Assembly (NCBI RefSeq): GCF_024622975.1
Contig: NZ_JANJZT010000013.1
Location: 34,073-98,072 of the forward strand
DNA from: Blautia caecimuris
GTDB lineage: Bacteria > Bacillota > Clostridia > Lachnospirales > Lachnospiraceae
DNA length: 64,000 bases
Direction of reading: 5' to 3'
The notes beneath the pieces are model-generated. The model was not told the DNA's origin, did not search any database, and worked only from the letters and a program-made list of their open reading frames with translations. The translations under genes and the position numbers were made by a program. Each line of letters opens with the position of its first letter. The stretch's first letter is position 1. This document shows positions 9,068 to 18,782 of the stretch, piece by piece.

Positions 9068-9352
9068 TTCCTGAATCCTCCGTTTCATTTTTCCGAATTT
9101 ACTTGTAAAAATAATGAATTCTTTTTTCTATCATATTCCAATTTCTATTTGTTTACAAGTCCTATAATCAAGCATATTTTAACACAAGCTTTTGCCTGTT
9201 TTTGTATCATGCATATAAACTGTTTACAAGTGCTTTTCTGCCTCTATATTGCAAATACTATTTTACAGCTTCCAACTCCTTTTATCACTACTCTGGATGT
9301 ACTCAGTTTTTGCCGACAACTAAACGGAGCATGGAAATGTAACAGTCTCAAG

Positions 9353-10834
9353 TCAGTTTTTTTCATTTTCTATATATTCAGAAGGGCTCATCCCTGTCCA
9401 TGTATGAAAAATACGACTGAAATAAAACTGATCTTTATATCCCACCTGTGTTGCTACATCCTTGACAAATACCTTATCCTGGCTTCCTAAAAGTTCCTTT
9501 GCTTTTTCCATTCTCAGTTCTGTCAGATAATTATTAAAGGACTGTCCCTCATATTTCCGAAATAATCGGCTCAGATATGTCTGAGAAACTCCCATTTCAT
9601 GGCTGACCTCCTGAAGATTCAACGGTTTTTCCATATTTCTCTGTATATAATTCCTTATTTTATTAAAGTAGTCCTCTGCTGACGTTTTTTGTACACCCAT
9701 TGTTTTTTCTTTCAAATCTCTGAAAAAAATATCTGATATCTGTTCTGCAAGCTGACTCATATCACCGGCATTGCTGAATGCTTCATCCATCAGATATTCA
9801 TAATCTCTGTATTCACCGTTTCCTGCTCCGTATCGTTGCAGCATATAACAAATCTGTCGTACTCTGCACTCTACCCAAAGCTGTGTTCTCTGTTCTTCTC
9901 CCCAGGTATAAAGCAATTCTCTCACCGTTTTTTTCAGACTGTCGTACTGCCTGGATTTTATCATACTCTCCAGCTTTTGAAGATAGCTGTAATCATTATC
10001 CTGAGAAGAAACAAATTCTTCTCCTGTATTCATAATAAGCATCTGATTCTTTCCAAGAATAATGCTCTCATCCAGAACACGATAAAGTCTTTTTATCATA
10101 TTCCCAATGGTCTGCCGGGCAAACGGTTCCCGAAAAATAACTGTTGTTATATATTCTGCTTCCGGCTGTTCTTTTTTTATCTGATGACTGATAATATCCA
10201 CATAGTCTCCGCATACAATTTCTTCCGGACAAAGATATAATGTTTCCTGATCGTCACGCCCATATGAAATCATCCATTCATTAATGTCAGAAAATACCTC
10301 GCTGTTACATCTGTCTGAAAATCTTGATAAAATGCCGTTTCTTCTGACAATCGCTCCGTAATAACAATTTGACTGAAAATATTTTTCAATTTCAATTTCA
10401 TCCACCGGAAGCTGATTTACCATTCTGTGAATCAGGATATTTCTCTGATAGTAGTACGTCTGTTTCAGTTTCTTTCCCAGTTTCACAAACAGTTTTTTTA
10501 TATCTGACGGAACAATTGGTTTAAGGATATAATCCGAAACTCTGTACTGAATTGCCTGTTTCGCATATTCAAATTCCTGATATCCACTTACAAGTACACA
10601 AAGCATTTCCGGATATTTCTCACGGATTCTCTTTACAAGTTCCAGTCCGCTCATTACCTGCATCTGGATATCTGTGATTAAAATATCCGGCTGAACACCT
10701 TTTAACTTTTCCATAGCTTCTGTTCCGTCATATGCGATTTCTGTTACCTGAAATCCATCGCACTTTTTTTCAATTACTGTTTTTAACAGATTTACTGATG
10801 TTGGTTCATCATCCACAATCATTACCTGATACAC
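9353..10834 (-). CDS. Response regulator, AraC-type output (YesN-like)
   Basis: About 493 residues. An N-terminal receiver (MIVDDEP, phospho-acceptor Asp in DILITDIQM near residue 53, Lys in YILKPI near 106) is followed by a long linker and a C-terminal double helix-turn-helix of AraC type (LQEVSHEMGVSQTYLSRLF, then KDVATQVGYKDQFYFSRIF). I chose the GTG at 10834, six nt after GGGAGG; an ATG two codons upstream abuts that ribosome site. It overlaps the kinase gene by 26 nt, indicating coupling. It probably activates the adjacent sugar transporter genes. Confidence 0.92.
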   Translation of the reverse strand: MYQVMIVDDEPTSVNLLKTVIEKKCDGFQVTEIAYDGTEAMEKLKGVQPDILITDIQMQVMSGLELVKRIREKYPEMLCVLVSGYQEFEYAKQAIQYRVSDYILKPIVPSDIKKLFVKLGKKLKQTYYYQRNILIHRMVNQLPVDEIEIEKYFQSNCYYGAIVRRNGILSRFSDRCNSEVFSDINEWMISYGRDDQETLYLCPEEIVCGDYVDIISHQIKKEQPEAEYITTVIFREPFARQTIGNMIKRLYRVLDESIILGKNQMLIMNTGEEFVSSQDNDYSYLQKLESMIKSRQYDSLKKTVRELLYTWGEEQRTQLWVECRVRQICYMLQRYGAGNGEYRDYEYLMDEAFSNAGDMSQLAEQISDIFFRDLKEKTMGVQKTSAEDYFNKIRNYIQRNMEKPLNLQEVSHEMGVSQTYLSRLFRKYEGQSFNNYLTELRMEKAKELLGSQDKVFVKDVATQVGYKDQFYFSRIFHTWTGMSPSEYIENEKN

Positions 10835-12602
10835 TGTCATCCTCCCTTCTGTTTCTGACGCCTACTGTAATACTGAATCCATCCTGACAGTTTTTCATAT
10901 CAAAAATAACTCTGTCTGTATACATAAGGAACATTCTTGCATAAGTATTTGCAAGTCCCATGCCTCCAATTTCCAGTTCGATATTACTTTGGCTTCTCAT
11001 AATCTTCCGCCGTATGTTTTCCATTTTATTTTCCAGTTTCAGAGAAATCTGTTCTGTAATTCCGTCCCCATTATCATGTACACGAATATACCATCCCTGT
11101 TCATCTCTCCAGCCCTGTACACATATTTTCATAATGTCTTTTCCATTTTTATATCCATGCTGAATACTGTTTTCTACCAGCTGCTGAATCACAATTTTTG
11201 GAAGAACTTCTCCTTCTATAGATAAATCATAATCTACTGTTACTTCCAGCCTGTGCTCATATCTGGATTTTAAGAGATAAATATATTTATCCAGATAAGC
11301 AAATTCCTCTTTTACTGTAGCGTATCTCTCCTTATTATTAGCGGAATAGCGCAGCATTGCTGCCAGACTTCCACATATTTCGCAAATTTCTTCATCCTCA
11401 TCCACAATCCCTCTGTTAGAAATTACATTTAAAACATTATATATAAAATGAGGATTCACCTGTGCCTGCAGCGTGTCAAACTGAGCCTGCAGCTGAAGAA
11501 GAGAGATTCTTTTTTCTTTCACCATAGCTTCATTTAAGCGTCTGATCAGTTTTTGATAGGCAATGCTCAGAGCTTCCATTTCATCATCTGTATTAAAAAT
11601 CACAGGTTCCATATCCAGATTTTCAATCCCTGTATTTTCCATCTGATCTCTCAGCTGCATGATCGGACGTGAAAGCTTATTGGCTATGATCACCGCCACT
11701 GCCTCCGAAATCACAAAGCATCCTAAAGCTAAAAAAGCTGATAAAAGTACTACCTGTTTCATATCAGCAAACATTCCCTGACTGTCCTGTACTACCGCTG
11801 CACGGATCGCTGACTTTTCTGAAGTATGCACTGCTGCAATCCGATAGTCGCCTTTATCTGTTCCGGTTTGCAAAAACTTTTCCTGCATGTTAAAAATATG
11901 ATCCGTAAACTGCTCCGGAAATTTTTCCGACTCATAAAAAATCCTTCCATCTGGAAGATACACAATTACTTTTACATTAGCGTCCGGTACATAAAGAACA
12001 GATTCTAATTTTTCCGCTTCGTTTTGGACTTCTATATATCCAAAATTTCCTCCCTGAATTTTTCTTGCAAGAGAAAACACTTTTTCTGAACCGCGAAGTC
12101 CCCATCTGTCTTCATGGGGTGGAACCAAAACAACTTTGCCTTTGGCCGCTGCTGCATCTGAAAGCCAGGAAATCTCTGATATATTCCGGTTTCTGTCAAT
12201 AATTCCCGATCCGGTATTTGTACTGCTGAATACATCTCCCATTTCATTAAATACCAGTACTCTGTAAAAATCTCTGTTCAGATAATAAAGAGATAAACCT
12301 GATGTAATTACTTCTCCCTGTTTTTTTCTTTCCTGATCAGCTCCTGTTTCATGATACCTGGGCATTGCCTGAATTGCAGAGAGCATGTCTGGATCTGATA
12401 CTATATAATCTGTTACCTGTTTCATGGATTCCACCATATTATCCATATTCACAGTTAATTGTTCTGCATAAAACTCCAGATTTTGTCTTGTCATCTCTGT
12501 AATATGTTTTGAATTAAACTGATAATAAACAATTCCCAGAATAGCCGATATAAAAAATACAATCACAGAGAATCCAATAATCAGCTTTGTTCGAAATTTC
12601 AT
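10809..12602 (-). CDS. Sensor histidine kinase, YesM/LytS-type
   Basis: 597 residues. A membrane helix at about 6-28, an extracellular sensing region to ~280, a second helix at about 283-306, HAMP (RPIMQLRDQM), a His-kinase domain with the phospho-His in QVNPHFIYNVLN (H385), and a HATPase domain (LVENSIQHGYKN, DNGDGI, GGMGLANTYARM). Such kinases sense oligosaccharides or binding-protein complexes next to sugar ABC transporters. RBS AAAGGAG precedes the ATG. The upstream promoter has a ten-G tract in its spacer (12647-12656), so expression may be phase-variable. Confidence 0.95.
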   Translation of the reverse strand: MKFRTKLIIGFSVIVFFISAILGIVYYQFNSKHITEMTRQNLEFYAEQLTVNMDNMVESMKQVTDYIVSDPDMLSAIQAMPRYHETGADQERKKQGEVITSGLSLYYLNRDFYRVLVFNEMGDVFSSTNTGSGIIDRNRNISEISWLSDAAAAKGKVVLVPPHEDRWGLRGSEKVFSLARKIQGGNFGYIEVQNEAEKLESVLYVPDANVKVIVYLPDGRIFYESEKFPEQFTDHIFNMQEKFLQTGTDKGDYRIAAVHTSEKSAIRAAVVQDSQGMFADMKQVVLLSAFLALGCFVISEAVAVIIANKLSRPIMQLRDQMENTGIENLDMEPVIFNTDDEMEALSIAYQKLIRRLNEAMVKEKRISLLQLQAQFDTLQAQVNPHFIYNVLNVISNRGIVDEDEEICEICGSLAAMLRYSANNKERYATVKEEFAYLDKYIYLLKSRYEHRLEVTVDYDLSIEGEVLPKIVIQQLVENSIQHGYKNGKDIMKICVQGWRDEQGWYIRVHDNGDGITEQISLKLENKMENIRRKIMRSQSNIELEIGGMGLANTYARMFLMYTDRVIFDMKNCQDGFSITVGVRNRREDDSVSGNDCG

Positions 12603-12636
12603 CGCTCATCTCCTTTAATTTACCGACAATATAAAC

Positions 12637-12667
12637 ATTATAAATACCCCCCCCCCTCATTTTTCAA
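12637..12667 (-). promoter_or_regulatory. Kinase-gene promoter with a G10 tract in the spacer
   Basis: Reverse strand: TTGAAA (12667-12662), a 19-nt spacer consisting of AATGA, ten G and TATT, then a perfect TATAAT (12642-12637), 35 nt before the kinase ATG. The homopolymer changes length easily by slippage, and loss of two G would give the optimal 17-nt spacing. Confidence 0.7.
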
Positions 12668-12805
12668 TGTTTTTCATATAATTCACTGAATTTACCTTCA
12701 GTAATTTCGAAATTGGAAATAAGGAAAAAGAAATCTTCTGTATCATAAAAAAAAGTATCACAGAACTGAACGAACAGCTCTGCAATACCCTCTCTTGAAA
12801 ACGTA

Positions 12806-13636
12806 TCAGCCTTTTACAGCTCCTGCTACCATACCATCAACAATTTTCTTATTAAAGATTAAAAACAGAATCAGCATAGGAACCGTAATAATCAGCACAT
12901 CAGCAAAAAGCAGATTATAAGAACTGGAATACCTTCCCATAAAATTATACAAAGTAAGCTGAACTGTTACATTGTCATTTCCAGGAAGAAAATACAAAGG
13001 ATTTGTAAAATCATTAAAAATAGTAACAGCATTTAAAATAATGATTGTAGATGTAACCGGCTTTAACAGTGGAAAAATAACCTTCACAAACATTCTTCCT
13101 CTGGTACATCCGTCAATATACCCGGCCTCCTCTAATTCTACCGGAATTGTATTCATAAAGCCTTTATACAGCATAATGGTAAACGGAATCTGAAGAGCAG
13201 TCTCTACCAGGATCATTCCAAACATGGTTTTATAAATATGCAGCCCCTGCATCACCCATATTGTAGGAAGTATTGCCGGAGGGATCATAAGTCCTGTCAT
13301 AACAATTGTATCTACTGTTCTGGTGGTTCTGTCCGATCTTCTCTGAAGCACATAGCCAGCCATAGAACCGGCAAGAATCAGTATAAGAAGAGAACCGGCT
13401 GTCAGAATAATACTGTTTTTAAAAGCAGTAAGGATCTGATAATTATTTGCAGAAATTACCTCCTTAAAGTTTTCCCACATCCATTCTGTAGGCAGCGAAA
13501 GATTAAGCAGATTAGCCTCTCTTCTGTCTTTCAGAGAATTTACAAACATAAATACAAACGGCACTGCAAAAATAAGAATCCCAAATATGCAGCCCAGAAT
13601 ATCACCCAGAAGTGTCAGTCTTTTTTTCTTTTTCAT
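12806..13636 (-). CDS. Carbohydrate ABC transporter permease, MalG type
   Basis: 276 residues with about six membrane segments (first at ~12-34). The cytoplasmic EAA loop reads EAGYIDGCTRGRMFVKVIFP near residue 175, which contacts the ATPase. It pairs with the permease encoded one base upstream and the binding protein to import a sugar. No ATPase gene is present in the locus, so a shared multitask ATPase (MsmK-like) encoded elsewhere is expected. The short gap to the upstream gene indicates a single mRNA. Confidence 0.95.
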   Translation of the reverse strand: MKKKKRLTLLGDILGCIFGILIFAVPFVFMFVNSLKDRREANLLNLSLPTEWMWENFKEVISANNYQILTAFKNSIILTAGSLLILILAGSMAGYVLQRRSDRTTRTVDTIVMTGLMIPPAILPTIWVMQGLHIYKTMFGMILVETALQIPFTIMLYKGFMNTIPVELEEAGYIDGCTRGRMFVKVIFPLLKPVTSTIIILNAVTIFNDFTNPLYFLPGNDNVTVQLTLYNFMGRYSSSYNLLFADVLIITVPMLILFLIFNKKIVDGMVAGAVKG

Positions 13637-13637
13637 T

Positions 13638-14498
13638 TTAGTTATACACCTCTCTTCTGTTCAGAAATCTCTGAAGAGGAAATGCAATTATAGCAATCAA
13701 TATGAACATAATTACATTGCCTGCTGTTGACAGTCCGTAAAAACCAGAAGCATACTGTTTATAAACAACAGAGGATAAAACGTCTGTTGCAAATCCCGGA
13801 CCGCCTTTTGTCATTGCCCAGATCAGATCAAAGCAGCGAAGTCCTCCGATCAAAGACAATGTAATAATTGTATTCGTTGATGTACGTACAAGAGGCATCA
13901 CAATATGCCTGATTGTCTGCCAGCGGGTTGCACCGTCAATGGACGCTGCCTCATAATAACTGGAATCAATAGACGTGATCCCTGCTATAAAAATAACTGT
14001 AGAAATACTTACGCCTTTCCATACATCTACTGCAATGACTGAAAACAGTGCCAGATTTGTATCCCCCAGCCAGTTTGGTCCCGCAATACCAATTGCCTCT
14101 AACGCAGCATTGATCAGACCCTTACTTGGATGCATTAAAGCCTTAAATACAATACCTATCGCAACCGCACTTACAAGGTTCGGAAAAAATACCAGTGCCC
14201 TGAGAAAATTCTTTGTTCTGATCTTGCTGGTAAGAAACAGAGCAATAAAAAATGCAATCACAACCTTCAATCCGCTTGTCATAAAAGCATAGATCAATGT
14301 ATTTCTTACAGATATGCTTAAAGAACGCTCTCCAAAAAATGTCTTGAAATTATCAAGTCCGCAAAATGTAAATGATTTCAGATCCCACACTGTTAAACTG
14401 AAAAATAATGATGTTACCATAGGAATGATAAAAAAAACCAGAAAAATGGTCAATGCCGGAACAAGAAACCATGTACTGTATACCTTCTTTTTATTCAT
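13638..14498 (-). CDS. Carbohydrate ABC transporter permease, MalF type
   Basis: 286 residues with six predicted membrane segments; the N-terminal helix is FLVPALTIFLVFFIIPMVTS. The EAA loop is EAASIDGATRWQTIRHIVMP near residue 196. Start ATG at 14498 has GGAGAGG upstream. It forms the heterodimeric channel with the downstream MalG-type subunit. It is separated from the binding-protein gene by the hairpin at 14522-14558, which would reduce permease transcription relative to the binding protein, a common arrangement. Confidence 0.95.
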   Translation of the reverse strand: MNKKKVYSTWFLVPALTIFLVFFIIPMVTSLFFSLTVWDLKSFTFCGLDNFKTFFGERSLSISVRNTLIYAFMTSGLKVVIAFFIALFLTSKIRTKNFLRALVFFPNLVSAVAIGIVFKALMHPSKGLINAALEAIGIAGPNWLGDTNLALFSVIAVDVWKGVSISTVIFIAGITSIDSSYYEAASIDGATRWQTIRHIVMPLVRTSTNTIITLSLIGGLRCFDLIWAMTKGGPGFATDVLSSVVYKQYASGFYGLSTAGNVIMFILIAIIAFPLQRFLNRREVYN

Positions 14499-14521
14499 GC
14501 TTCACTTTCCTCTCCTGACGG

Positions 14522-14558
14522 AAAACAGCCGTCTGTATTAGCTGCAGACGGCTGTTTT
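14522..14558 (-). terminator. Intercistronic stem-loop between binding protein and permeases
   Basis: AAAACAGCCGTCTG (14522-14535) pairs perfectly with CAGACGGCTGTTTT (14545-14558). It lies between the solute-binding protein stop and the permease start, consistent with partial termination or mRNA 3'-end protection. Confidence 0.85.
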
Positions 14559-14565
14559 ATCATTT

Positions 14566-15888
14566 TTATTCCCAGTCCAATCCAAGCTGCGTAGCCTGTT
14601 TTTTACAGTCATCATCATATGCCTGTGCAGCTTCCTCTGCTGTTGTCTGGCCTGTTGCCAGCTCAGAGCAGATATACTCACAGTTGGTTCCTTTTACAGC
14701 AGTCTGAAATTCCAGTGCAACATTTACCTTACCTGCATCAAAATATTCCTGTGCCTGTTTTACTGCATCATAGGAATCCTCAGGAAGCTCATATCCTTTA
14801 ATACAATATGGTCCATCCGGTTTCTGAGCTTCTGTAAACGCATCCAGAGCTTCGTCTGATGTATAAAATTCCATAAATCTCAGAATATCTTCTTTTTTAT
14901 CACTGTTTGCATTTCCATAAATAGATGTGGGTTCCCACACAGTCAGTCCATGATTTTCCGGATCGTCTCCCGGAATTCCCATCAGTCCGATTTTATTGAC
15001 CTCATCCCCATACAGTTCATAAATGCTGGAAAGTGCCTGAGTAAGAATAAAGTAATGTCCGGCTTCTCCATTTACCAGTTTGTCACATGCATCAGCATAG
15101 GTAGTTGCTGTATAATCTTCGTTAAAATACGACTGAAGATCCTCAAGCTTCTGGAAACTCTTTAAACCTGCCTCTGAGGTTGCATATTTTGTTTCTCCTG
15201 CTTCAAACTTTTCTGCAAAATCCGACTCTCCTGCCAGCACATTATAATGATCTCCCAAATATGGTACCTGAATCGTCCAGGAATCACCAAGTGATCCTAC
15301 AACTGCATCGATTCCTGCTTCTTTCAGTACATCACAGTTTTTCAGAAAATCATCCCATGTATGAGGGATCTCCAGGTTATTTTCTTCATACACTTCTTTA
15401 TTATAAAGAATCGCACCTGACATTGTAGCTGTCAGTGGAATACCGTAAACTGCCGTATCGGAACCTGCACTTACCGCAGTTTTATAAGTATCATCCAAAC
15501 GTTGTGCAAATTCTTCTCCTGAAATATCAATAAAATTTTCTTCCGGATTTAACTCACCAAGTTTGGAACCGGAATTATAACCGCAAAGATCTGTCATCTC
15601 GCCGGATGCAAGCCTTGTTTTTACCTGATTGTCACCATCTCCTCCTGATGCACGGATTTCTGTTTCAATATGGATTCCTGTTTTTTCCTCACAAAGATCA
15701 AACACAGCCTGATATCCTGCTGATGCAGTATCCGGATCAATCAAAAATGTAAGCTCAGCTTCCTTATATTCCCATTCTTTCTCTCCTGCATCCTTTTTCT
15801 CTTCTTCTGCTAATACAGTGGTTGCCCCTGCAACAGTTGTGGCCGTCATCGCTGTACAAAGCAGAATGCTCATCAGTTTTCGTTTCAT
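14566..15888 (-). CDS. Extracellular sugar-binding protein of an ABC transporter
   Basis: 440 residues. The N-terminus MKRKLMSILLCTAMTATTVA is a Sec signal peptide with likely cleavage after LAEE-proximal Ala; I see no proper lipobox. The mature part has the cluster-B extracellular binding-protein pattern (TFLIDPDTASAGYQAVFDL, a central AGEAGHYFILTQALSSIYEL, ASSEAL-like SDEALDAFTEAQ). RBS AAGGAGG precedes the ATG. It delivers sugar to the MalFG-type permeases downstream. The neighbouring rhamnosidase suggests a rhamnose-containing ligand, which is inference. Confidence 0.93.
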   Translation of the reverse strand: MKRKLMSILLCTAMTATTVAGATTVLAEEEKKDAGEKEWEYKEAELTFLIDPDTASAGYQAVFDLCEEKTGIHIETEIRASGGDGDNQVKTRLASGEMTDLCGYNSGSKLGELNPEENFIDISGEEFAQRLDDTYKTAVSAGSDTAVYGIPLTATMSGAILYNKEVYEENNLEIPHTWDDFLKNCDVLKEAGIDAVVGSLGDSWTIQVPYLGDHYNVLAGESDFAEKFEAGETKYATSEAGLKSFQKLEDLQSYFNEDYTATTYADACDKLVNGEAGHYFILTQALSSIYELYGDEVNKIGLMGIPGDDPENHGLTVWEPTSIYGNANSDKKEDILRFMEFYTSDEALDAFTEAQKPDGPYCIKGYELPEDSYDAVKQAQEYFDAGKVNVALEFQTAVKGTNCEYICSELATGQTTAEEAAQAYDDDCKKQATQLGLDWE

Positions 15889-15957
15889 GTTTTCTTCCTC
15901 CTTCTTAATGGTTTTCTGTTCGCTTATGATAAATTTATTTTATCTGCAGCGTAAAAA

Positions 15958-15994
15958 AAAGTACATGGAGAATCAAGCCTTCCCCATGTACTTT
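15958..15994 (-). terminator. Terminator downstream of the rhamnosidase gene
   Basis: AAAGTACATGG (15958-15968) pairs with CCATGTACTTT (15984-15994); on the reverse strand the stem ends in a run of eight T. It separates the rhamnosidase from the binding-protein gene, so they are distinct transcription units. Confidence 0.9.
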
Positions 15995-16019
15995 CCAGCA
16001 CAGTTATTATACAATATAT

Positions 16020-18668
16020 TTATTTTTCAAACACAAATCTGTAATCTCCGGATCCTGTCTCTGCCTTCATATAACCTTCGCACTGAATAAATTCAAGTCC
16101 ATCTGCTTCTGTTACTTTTTTTGCCCTGTCAAGGCAGATTGTGGCTGTTGTATTTGCAGGTACGGATACATGCAGAACCGCTTTTTCTCCCTGGTCCTCC
16201 CAGAACGCCTTTACCGGACCATAAACTGATTTATATTCTGCTTTCAGCCATCCCAGATTTCCGCCAAATCTTGGATAGATCACTGTATGCTTATATCCCG
16301 GATTTTTCTCATCAATCTCAATACCTGCTGCAACACGGACCATCCACTCTCCGATTGCACCGTACGCATAATGATTAAAGGAATTCATATCCGGACTCCA
16401 CATAGTTCCGTCAGGTTTTATACCATCCCAGTGTTCCCATACGGTAGTCGCTCCCATTTTTACCTGATACAGCCATGATGGAAAATCGTCCTTCAGAAGA
16501 AGATCATAAGCTTCTTTTACATGACCGTTCTGGCTGAGAGCATGGCAGAAATATGGCGTTCCCACAAATCCTGTTACAAGATGTCCATCTTCCTTATCCA
16601 GCAGTTTTAAAAGTCCGTTTACTGTTTTTTCTCTGTATTTCTCCGGAACCAGGCCAAAGTAAAGCGCTACTATATGGGCAGTCTGTGTCTGAGCAGTCAT
16701 CACACCATTTCGGTCAAAGAATGTTTTTTGAAATTTTTCTACAATCTTTTTATGCAGTTCACTGTAAGCCTTTACATCCTCTGTTCTACCCAGAATCTCT
16801 GCAATTTTTACAAAAAGCTGTGTAGAATATGCAAAATAAGCAGTACAGGTAAGATCATTGGGCGTTGCGCCAAAATAGCTTCCTTCTTCTGCATCCAACG
16901 CAACCCAGTCGCCAAACTGAAGCTTATAATTCCAGATATAATCAACAGAATGATCTTTCATAAAATCAATCCATCCCTTCATACTCTGGTACTGAAGCCT
17001 CAGAATTTCTTTATCTCCATAAGTCAGATACATGGTCCACGGATTGATCACTGCCACATCTGCCCAGGCTGCCGCTGAATGACTTCCCTGCTGCAGCAGC
17101 CAGTCTGCTCCTGTATTTCCTGTGATAATATCCGGAACCACATGAGCTACTCCGCCCTCAGGTGTCTGATCTGCTTCCACGTCTCTCAGCCATTTTCTGT
17201 AGAATGAGTAAGTATTCATTAAAAAGCAGGCAGTTCTGCAGAAAATCTGGGCATCTCCAGTCCATCCCAGACGCTCATTTCTCTGTGGACAGTCTGTAGG
17301 CACATCTACAAAATTTCCCTTTAATCCCCAGAGAATGTTGTGGGCAAGCTGATTCAGATCCTGATTGGAACATTCAAAGCTTCCTGTTTTCTCCATCTTC
17401 GTATGCAGAGTATAGGCTGTGAAATTTTCTACTTCCGGTTTCCCAGGGAAAGAAACTATCTTTGCATACTGGAAGCCCATAAAGGTAAATGATGGCGCAT
17501 AGCTGATCTCTTCCTCCCGGGCAAAGGTATATTTCATTGCTTCTTTTGCCCCTCTTAAATTATCCAGATATACATTTCCCTTTGCATCCAGAACCTCAAA
17601 ACAGTGAAGTTCAATCACATCTCCTGCTTTTCCCCGCGCATGAACCCGGATATGACCTGTCATATTCTGCCCGAAATCAATTACTGTATCTCCTTCAGGG
17701 GTCGTAAAGATTCTTTTTGCAGGAACCTCGTCCATTTCTCTTACTTTACCACTGCCCTGAGCAGTAAGAACATTCATGTCATAATCAACTGCTGAAACTG
17801 CTCTCCAGTTTCCCCCATTACTTCCCGGTTCAGCCCATCCCGGAATCTCTTTTCGGGCATCGTAAACTTCTCCATCATAGATTTCCGCAAAAATAACAGG
17901 AGCATCCTCACCTGTCCATGAAGTATCTGTCACAAAAATTTCTTCCCGTCCATCCTCATATCTTACTGCCATCCGGGCAAGAAATGCAGTTCTGTCCCCA
18001 TAATGATTTCTTGTATTTGCCAGACCGTCAAATCCCATTTTTCCTTTATACCAACCGGCAGCCAGAATAGCGCCCATGGCGTTTTCGCCCTGTTTCAGAC
18101 AATCTGTTACTTCATAGGTCTGATAGCAGAGATGTTTTCTGTAAGAAGTCCAGCCTGGCGTAAGCTCATCCTGTCCTACTTTCTTTCCGTTTATATAAAA
18201 ATTGTACAAACCGAGAGCTGTGGTACAGACAAATGCTTCTTTAACCTTCCCGTTTACGCAAAAGTCTTTTCTTACATAAGTTCCTTTTGAATTTGCAGCA
18301 TCCTCATCATTCTCTGCAGTAATAAATAAAGCCTTCCATTCCTGAGTATTCAGGATACCTGTAACAAAAAATGTCTCTGCCCAGCAACTTTCTTCTTTTC
18401 CTGCCCATACTTTTACACGTACAAAATACTTTGTCATGGATTTCAGACTGATATTCTTTACCATGATCTGAGCAGAAGCGTTCTCCATGACCTTTCCGCT
18501 TCTGTATACACAATCACAAAAGTCCTGATCCAGAGCAATGTCTAACTCATATGCTTCCTGCTGGATATTCCGTCCATCACTTTCCAGCTTCCAGCCAAGC
18601 TGGGGCATATGGTCCATTCCTGTCTGTTCTTTTTCGTAATCCATTAAAATTTCTGTAATCTTCAGCAT
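16020..18668 (-). CDS. Alpha-L-rhamnosidase, glycoside hydrolase family 78
   Basis: 882 residues from the ATG at 18668 (GGAGG eight nt upstream; the frame extends five codons further). Beta-sandwich domains occupy the N-terminal ~400 residues. The (alpha/alpha)6 catalytic barrel follows, with the GH78 signature DCPQRNERLGWTGDAQIF near residue 461 and the downstream TTVWEHWDGIKPDGTMWSP segment near 755; the conserved Glu residues supply general acid and base. It removes terminal alpha-L-rhamnose. No signal peptide, so it should act on imported oligosaccharides in the cytoplasm, matching the ABC transporter next door. Confidence 0.95.
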   Translation of the reverse strand: MLKITEILMDYEKEQTGMDHMPQLGWKLESDGRNIQQEAYELDIALDQDFCDCVYRSGKVMENASAQIMVKNISLKSMTKYFVRVKVWAGKEESCWAETFFVTGILNTQEWKALFITAENDEDAANSKGTYVRKDFCVNGKVKEAFVCTTALGLYNFYINGKKVGQDELTPGWTSYRKHLCYQTYEVTDCLKQGENAMGAILAAGWYKGKMGFDGLANTRNHYGDRTAFLARMAVRYEDGREEIFVTDTSWTGEDAPVIFAEIYDGEVYDARKEIPGWAEPGSNGGNWRAVSAVDYDMNVLTAQGSGKVREMDEVPAKRIFTTPEGDTVIDFGQNMTGHIRVHARGKAGDVIELHCFEVLDAKGNVYLDNLRGAKEAMKYTFAREEEISYAPSFTFMGFQYAKIVSFPGKPEVENFTAYTLHTKMEKTGSFECSNQDLNQLAHNILWGLKGNFVDVPTDCPQRNERLGWTGDAQIFCRTACFLMNTYSFYRKWLRDVEADQTPEGGVAHVVPDIITGNTGADWLLQQGSHSAAAWADVAVINPWTMYLTYGDKEILRLQYQSMKGWIDFMKDHSVDYIWNYKLQFGDWVALDAEEGSYFGATPNDLTCTAYFAYSTQLFVKIAEILGRTEDVKAYSELHKKIVEKFQKTFFDRNGVMTAQTQTAHIVALYFGLVPEKYREKTVNGLLKLLDKEDGHLVTGFVGTPYFCHALSQNGHVKEAYDLLLKDDFPSWLYQVKMGATTVWEHWDGIKPDGTMWSPDMNSFNHYAYGAIGEWMVRVAAGIEIDEKNPGYKHTVIYPRFGGNLGWLKAEYKSVYGPVKAFWEDQGEKAVLHVSVPANTTATICLDRAKKVTEADGLEFIQCEGYMKAETGSGDYRFVFEK

Positions 18669-18734
18669 CGTTTCCGCCTCCATAAGAATTATATTTTAAA
18701 GCTTCCCTTTCCTGATTTTCTTTACAATACAAAA

Positions 18735-18762
18735 AAAAGCGTTATTTCTCAATAACGCTTTT
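18735..18762 (-). terminator. Terminator downstream of the AraC regulator
   Basis: AAAAGCGTTATT (18735-18746), TCTC loop, AATAACGCTTTT (18751-18762), followed on the reverse strand by further T residues. Confidence 0.92.
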
Positions 18763-18782
18763 CAATAAAAAATTGACTATTT

